NCBI GenBank assembly: GCA_037968475.1
Contig: JBBKVO010000040.1
Span: forward strand, 36,571-100,570
Source of the DNA: SB11 sp037968475
GTDB lineage: Bacteria; Bacteroidota; Bacteroidia; UBA8524
DNA length: 64,000 bases
Direction of reading: 5' to 3'
Shown in pieces: positions 59,750 through 64,000 of this stretch. The notes beneath the pieces are model-generated. The model was not told the DNA's origin. It saw only the letters and a list, made by a program, of their open reading frames with translations, and did not search any database. Position 1 is the first letter of the stretch, and each line of letters begins with the position of its first letter. The translations under genes were made by a program, and so were the position numbers.

Positions 59750-61111
59750 CTATTTCATTTCAATCCTTCTTTGTATTTCATCCCTCGATAAAATAAATAG
59801 TTGCATGGGCTGGCCATCCGTACCTTTATTTCCGCTATACCCATCTGTACCACTATAACCATTATTAGTGCCCAATAGTAATTCTAAAAAGGTAGTCTTT
59901 TCTTTGCTCCCGCCTCTCCCCTTTTTTCCTCCATCTCCGCCCGTGCCTGCTTCGCCACCACTATTATCAATTTGTATTAAACCTAAATAGGGTCGTGCTG
60001 CTTGGGTAGTATACACTGTAACCGCCCCTCCATTCCCGCCGTTTCCACCACTTCCTCCTGCTCCACCATTTCCGCCACAGCCGGCTCCTCTTTTTTCGGT
60101 TTCATCTCCGCCATCTCCCCCTCTGCCCCCATCTCCGCCCTTTCCACCGCGACCTCCTTTACAATCAATACCAATCTTCCCCCCTTCCATATTTATAAAA
60201 ACTGTTTTTGTTTGGTTGGCTGCAATTATTTTCACCAACAAAAAACTAGCATCATCCCTATACACTATATCAGTATATATCAATACGTTTTTCCCGTTTC
60301 CTCCATGCCCTCCTGGGTTTCCGCTATTACCATCTTGCCCATTTTTAGTATTACCGCTACACTTATAGCCGTAAACATCACTACCATCCCAACCCTCTTG
60401 CCCCTGTGCGCCTGCATAGTTAAACGCATAACTAACTTTATAATCTAGTGGCACAAAAGTTTCGGCTGTAATTGTATCATTATACTTATAGCGCACACCT
60501 ACGCGTGTTCCCTCTATTAATTTAGGTGCAGGATTAGCTACCCAAATTGTATTGCGCTTATCTGTTTTTCCATCGTATTCCAAATCAAACAAATCCCACA
60601 AAAAACTGCCGTCGCCTTGGGTTGATGACACCATATATCCATTATCGTACAGCACTCTAAGTACCATTTTTATGGGTTGTTCGGGTGCTAATACACTTTG
60701 GTGATTATAATCTAAACTCACCTGTACAGGTCGCGGCACATCAATCAAAAAAGTATCAGTATAGTTGGCGTTGTTGCGCGGCCGCACAATCAGCTTTATT
60801 TTTTTATTGTTGGCTAATACATCGGCAGGGTTGTAGATTAAGTTTCCCTTTTCAAAAGTAGCGTTCTCGGCCTGTACAATAAACCTACGCCAACCCCACA
60901 ACCCATTAGCCAACCCTTGTGTAGCTCTTGTTTTTCCATTATTAAGTTGTATCGAAAAGCCTGCGGAAATAAAACCACTTTGCCTCACCATTGCAGTAGA
61001 GTCTAACATCAAAGCCACCTTTACCACGCTTCGTTTTCTTAGTTTATTGGGCGAGCATTGCGAAAATAATATGCCACCTAGCAGTGCAAGTATCAGCAGT
61101 TTACCTTTCAT
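59750..61111 (-). CDS. Lipoprotein with poly-glycine repeat domain
   Basis: 453 aa. The signal MKGKLLILALLGGILFSQC carries lipobox SQC. Residues ~30-250 are beta-rich. Residues ~255-430 hold two Gly/Asn/Asp tracts (GNSGNPGGHGGNGKN; GGRGGKGGDGGRGGDGGDE; GCGGNGGAGGSGGNGGNGG; GGDGGKKGRGGSKE) around a short strand domain. Regular G-G-x repeats suggest packed polyglycine-II helices, a rigid shaft-like surface structure. The fold is inferred from composition; function unknown. Confidence 0.7.
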   Translation of the reverse strand: MKGKLLILALLGGILFSQCSPNKLRKRSVVKVALMLDSTAMVRQSGFISAGFSIQLNNGKTRATQGLANGLWGWRRFIVQAENATFEKGNLIYNPADVLANNKKIKLIVRPRNNANYTDTFLIDVPRPVQVSLDYNHQSVLAPEQPIKMVLRVLYDNGYMVSSTQGDGSFLWDLFDLEYDGKTDKRNTIWVANPAPKLIEGTRVGVRYKYNDTITAETFVPLDYKVSYAFNYAGAQGQEGWDGSDVYGYKCSGNTKNGQDGNSGNPGGHGGNGKNVLIYTDIVYRDDASFLLVKIIAANQTKTVFINMEGGKIGIDCKGGRGGKGGDGGRGGDGGDETEKRGAGCGGNGGAGGSGGNGGNGGAVTVYTTQAARPYLGLIQIDNSGGEAGTGGDGGKKGRGGSKEKTTFLELLLGTNNGYSGTDGYSGNKGTDGQPMQLFILSRDEIQRRIEMK

Positions 61112-61234
61112 AGTTTTAGGGTATAAACGTCTGATAATTGATTTACAAATACAGCACCAAAAACATTTTTTTAATCGATTAACTACTATTTAATGTGTTT
61201 AGAATAACAATTCTTTTGACTACTTAAAACGATA

Positions 61235-62497
61235 ATGACAGAGCAACTGCTGCAATATATATGGAAGTTTAGGCTGTTTGATACGAACGGATTAACTACG
61301 CTTGACGGTGAACCGATAGTAATAGACAAAACGGGTGAGCAAAACTTGGATAGCGGTGCCGATTTTAGCAATGCACGATTAAAAATTGGCGGTATACAAT
61401 GGGCGGGAAATGTTGAGATTGAGCTTGAATCGGCTAATTGGGAAAAACACGGCCATAGCACCGATGCTGCACATAAAAACACGTTGGTATTGGTATGTAT
61501 TGAACATACTGCAAAAACACCTGTAGCCATACCTATTATTGAGCTTAAGGGGCGCATAAATCCATCGTTTATAAATAACTACAAGCAATTGATGGAGACG
61601 GGAAGTTTTATTGCTTGCGAAAATTTTATAAAACGGGTAGATAATTTTACCCTGCAAAGTTGGTTGCTACGCATACTTACTGAGCGATTGGAGCAAAAGG
61701 TGATGCCTATTACTACATCATTACAAAACAATAAAAACAACTGGGAGGAAACTTTTTACCACGCACTTGCGCGCAATTTTGGTTTTAATACCAATGCTGT
61801 ACCGTTTGAGTTGGTGGCAAAAGGCCTACCCCTATATGTATTGGCAAAACACAAAAACAACCTTGTACAGCTTGAAGCACTTTTTTTGGGTCAAGCAGGC
61901 TTAATACAAAACATTAAAGAGCCTGATAATTATACTACAAAGCTACAAGCTGAATATAGTTTTTTGGCGAAGAAGTTTAACCTTGAGCCTATTGATGGGG
62001 CTTTGTTTAAATTTAGCAAAACAAGACCCGCCAATTTTCCCACCCTGCGTTTGGCACAGTTTGCTGCACTGGTGCATACCTCAACTCACTTGTTTTCAAA
62101 ACTGATGGAAACACCAAAGCCAACCGACTTAAAAAAGCTGTTAGAAATAAAAGCCTCGCCCTATTGGGATAACCACTACCGCCCAAGTATAGCGGCTGAA
62201 AACGGTAAAAATATGTTGGGTGATGATGCTGTAAACAATATTTTGATAAACACAGTTGCGCCTTTCTTTTTTGCATACGGACTTGTAAAAAGTGATGATG
62301 AATACAAATACCGCGCTATGGATTTGCTAGAGGCATTGCCCAAAGAAAACAACCGTATTATACGTGGCTATGAAACTATGAAGATAACGGTTGCTAGTGC
62401 TTCCGAAAGTCAGGCGTTATTACAAATGCACAAACATTGGTGTGTGCCTCAAAAATGCTTGCAATGTCGCATTGGGCATAAAGTATTAAGCAGTTAA
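61235..62497 (+). CDS. DUF2851-family protein
   Basis: 420 aa. MTEQLLQYIWKFRLFDTNGL, DFSNARLKIGGIQWAGNVEI, SANWEKHGHSTDAAHKNTLV and late LQMHKHWCVPQKCLQCRIGH with a Cys/His cluster match DUF2851, a Bacteroidota family with a nuclease-like N-terminal fold (WxxNVEIH-type) and a zinc-ribbon-like end. A DNA- or RNA-related role is inferred only from those features. It diverges from the poly-glycine gene. Confidence 0.85.
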   Translation: MTEQLLQYIWKFRLFDTNGLTTLDGEPIVIDKTGEQNLDSGADFSNARLKIGGIQWAGNVEIELESANWEKHGHSTDAAHKNTLVLVCIEHTAKTPVAIPIIELKGRINPSFINNYKQLMETGSFIACENFIKRVDNFTLQSWLLRILTERLEQKVMPITTSLQNNKNNWEETFYHALARNFGFNTNAVPFELVAKGLPLYVLAKHKNNLVQLEALFLGQAGLIQNIKEPDNYTTKLQAEYSFLAKKFNLEPIDGALFKFSKTRPANFPTLRLAQFAALVHTSTHLFSKLMETPKPTDLKKLLEIKASPYWDNHYRPSIAAENGKNMLGDDAVNNILINTVAPFFFAYGLVKSDDEYKYRAMDLLEALPKENNRIIRGYETMKITVASASESQALLQMHKHWCVPQKCLQCRIGHKVLSS

Positions 62498-62549
62498 TTT
62501 ATTCAATTAACGAACACAGGGTTTAACATTTACGAAACAATTATATATG

Positions 62550-62557
62550 TATATTTG
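62550..62557 (+). promoter_or_regulatory. -7 element of the PspC gene
   Basis: TATATTTG (exact TAnnTTTG), 20 bp before the ATG at 62578. The -33 region is weak (TTTA at 18 bp). Confidence 0.5.
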
Positions 62558-62577
62558 TATGTAAATAAAGTAACGTT

Positions 62578-62799
62578 ATGATAGAAGCCATCAAATATTT
62601 TTTCGAGAAAAAAGCATTTGGGGTTTGTACGTACTTAGGCGAAAAAATAGGTATCGGTTCAGGGCGTATACGTATCTATTTCATATATACCTCATTCATC
62701 ACTATGGGGTCGCCGCTAATTATTTACCTCATTTTAGCTTTCTGGGTCAACCTTCGCAGCTATATCTATAAAAAACGCTCATCCATTTGGGATTTATAA
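62578..62799 (+). CDS. PspC-domain membrane protein
   Basis: 73 aa. KKAFGVCTYLGEKIGIGSGR followed by a hydrophobic helix (IRIYFIYTSFI, GSPLIIYLILAFWVN) and a basic end is the PspC plan. PspC proteins are small inner-membrane proteins linked to the phage-shock or envelope stress response. No other psp gene is adjacent. It lies 67 bp upstream of the MFS gene in the same direction. Confidence 0.85.
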   Translation: MIEAIKYFFEKKAFGVCTYLGEKIGIGSGRIRIYFIYTSFITMGSPLIIYLILAFWVNLRSYIYKKRSSIWDL

Positions 62800-62866
62800 T
62801 TTTTAATAAGCACATCATCTTCAAGGGTTATATTTGCCCCGTTTTTATTCTATAATCCCTCTGTAT

Positions 62867-64000
62867 ATGCGCACGCGTTCGCCGTTGGCTGTGATGTTTT
62901 TCACAATATTTATTGATTTGATGGGCTTTGGTATCATCATTCCTATTTTACCTAATCTCTCAGTTGATTTAACAGGAAACACATCATCATTGGCAGTAGC
63001 AGGTGTGTATGCTTTGTTCAACTTCATTTTTGCTCCTTTGTGGGGCAGCCTTAGCGATAAACATGGCCGTCGCCCTATAATATTGGTCAGTATTTTGTTA
63101 ACCGCAGGGGCAAACTTTTTGTTTGGCTTTGTAGCTACGTTTTGGATGCTAATAATACAACGAGCTTTGGCAGGTATAGGTTCAGCCAATATATCGGCAG
63201 CTAATGCCTATATAGCCGACGTTTCTACGCCTGAAAATCGTACAAAAAACATGGGTTTGGTGGGTGCAGCTTTTGGTTTAGGTTTTGTTTTTGGCCCTTT
63301 CTTTGGCGGTATAGTATACCACAGTTATGGGCTAATGGGCATTGGTATTTTCTCGGCAGGTTTATCAGTGCTCAATTTTATAATGGCTTATTTTCTTTTA
63401 CCTGAGTCGTTAAAAGAAAAACAAAAAGAGATAAAGTTTCAGCTAAAACCTATTACGCAGTTGATGGGAGCCATGAAGATAAATGTAGTGCGCGAACTGT
63501 TTACCCTAAATTTTGTGTTTACCCTAGCCTTTAGCATGATGTATATTACTGCTGCTGTACTTTGGAAAGACCGATACGGCCTAAATGAACTGCAAATAGG
63601 TTATGTGTTTTCGTTTATAGGTATAGCCTCAGCAGTTGTACAAGGCTTGCTGGTAGGGCCAATGAATAGGTTATACGGTGAGCGGAAGTTGCTATATGCC
63701 GGGTTAGTATTTGGGGCAATAGGGCTAATCTCTATGCCGTTTGTACCCACCAATATGTTTTGGTTGCAATTAGTAGCCCTTTCGTTTATTGCCTTGGCAA
63801 ACGGTTGCGTTACCCCCAGTATATTAGGTTTGTTATCCAACTCTATTAGCGGTAGGGAACAAGGTCGTATGTTAGGTTTAAATCAGTCTATAGGTGCGTT
63901 GGGGCGTGTATTTGGCCCTGCCTTTGGAGGTGTTCTGTACGATTTAAACTTTAGTGCTCCCTATATAGCAGGAGGTTTAGTTTGCCTAGCCTCGCTATAT
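62867..64000 (+). CDS. MFS transporter of the DHA1/TetA type, 3'-partial
   Basis: ATG 62867 (MRTRSPLAVMFFTIFIDLMG) opens 378 codons to the end of the window. Helix 1 is FFTIFIDLMGFGIIIPILPN, motif A is WGSLSDKHGRRPIILVS, and motif C-like glycine-rich helices follow (GAAFGLGFVFGPFFGG). About eleven of the expected twelve helices are present. DHA1 members export drugs or metabolites with protons; the substrate is unknown. The C-terminus is cut by the window end. Confidence 0.9.
   Translation, partial: MRTRSPLAVMFFTIFIDLMGFGIIIPILPNLSVDLTGNTSSLAVAGVYALFNFIFAPLWGSLSDKHGRRPIILVSILLTAGANFLFGFVATFWMLIIQRALAGIGSANISAANAYIADVSTPENRTKNMGLVGAAFGLGFVFGPFFGGIVYHSYGLMGIGIFSAGLSVLNFIMAYFLLPESLKEKQKEIKFQLKPITQLMGAMKINVVRELFTLNFVFTLAFSMMYITAAVLWKDRYGLNELQIGYVFSFIGIASAVVQGLLVGPMNRLYGERKLLYAGLVFGAIGLISMPFVPTNMFWLQLVALSFIALANGCVTPSILGLLSNSISGREQGRMLGLNQSIGALGRVFGPAFGGVLYDLNFSAPYIAGGLVCLASLY

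Noticed and set aside
62845..63189. 114-codon minus-strand ORF at the MFS gene
   Set aside because: The plus strand encodes clear MFS helices here; the minus reading is a shadow.
1..64000. tRNA or rRNA genes
   Set aside because: No T-loop (GGTTCGANTCC-like) plus acceptor pairing and no rRNA-like conserved stretches were seen.

Overview
The window is a 64 kb piece of a Bacteroidota (Bacteroidetes) chromosome. The evidence is two secreted proteins with type IX secretion (T9SS) C-terminal sorting domains, the T9SS regulator PorX, many PorT-like outer-membrane beta-barrels and lipoproteins, moderately AT-rich DNA, and promoters that fit the Bacteroidota consensus (TTTG, 19-20 bp, TAnnTTTG). I cannot place it below phylum with confidence; a free-living Chitinophagia/Sphingobacteriia-like lineage is plausible. 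No rRNA, tRNA, CRISPR array, transposase or prophage was recognised. The first gene is cut at its 5' end and the last at its 3' end.

Layout. 1-5.5 kb: cell-envelope genes, a degenerate LysM/transglycosylase-like protein, then gatA-tatA. 5.6-7.8 kb: a MACPF perforin-like protein and a YcxB-like membrane protein. 7.9-11.9 kb: metF, rsgA and a T9SS cargo protein. 11.9-15.9 kb: an accessory island with one large restriction-modification (type IIG-like) protein, bracketed by related intergenic repeats and preceded by palindromic, 21-bp-phased repeats. 15.9-24.8 kb: purL, gene remnants and a partial duplication of the ACP phosphodiesterase tail, an NADP isocitrate dehydrogenase, a SPOR protein, a thioredoxin-like protein and rlmD. 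24.8-33.5 kb: paired outer-membrane proteins, gcvT, envelope proteins and an MsbA-type exporter. 33.7-41 kb: a tandem universal stress protein, an Fe-S carrier pair (Mrp, NifU-like), two SurA-like foldases and MoxR. 41-47 kb: a thiol- and metal-flavoured cluster with a T9SS cargo, a GDCCVxC zinc-ribbon protein, a CxxC thioredoxin, a 32-residue peptide with eight cysteines, a SigZ-like sigma factor with a Cys-rich tail, YceI, a second ECF sigma/anti-sigma pair and tandem MtfA-like metallopeptidases. 47-50 kb: a NarL/NarX-type two-component operon. 50-57.7 kb: LuxE-like synthetase, histone-deacetylase-like enzyme, two small secreted paralogs, ferredoxin and ferredoxin reductase split by a four-helix-bundle gene, and surface proteins. 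57.7-64 kb: porX, tsaE, a poly-glycine lipoprotein, DUF2851, PspC and an MFS transporter.

Functional themes. Much of the window serves envelope biogenesis and secretion: SurA-like chaperones, MsbA, TatA, PorX and T9SS cargo. Fe-S and redox functions recur: Mrp, NifU-like, ferredoxin, ferredoxin reductase, several thioredoxin folds and the Cys-rich cluster. Accessory, defence or competition functions are the MACPF protein and the restriction-modification protein.

The most unusual sequence-level observation is a class of intergenic spacers built from strongly degenerate but strictly 7-bp-phased units, found at six places (8921, 15874, 20560, 29474, 54168 and 54611) and perhaps also upstream of the restriction-modification gene. 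They abut or contain start or stop codons, and they flank the four-helix-bundle gene as inverted arrays.
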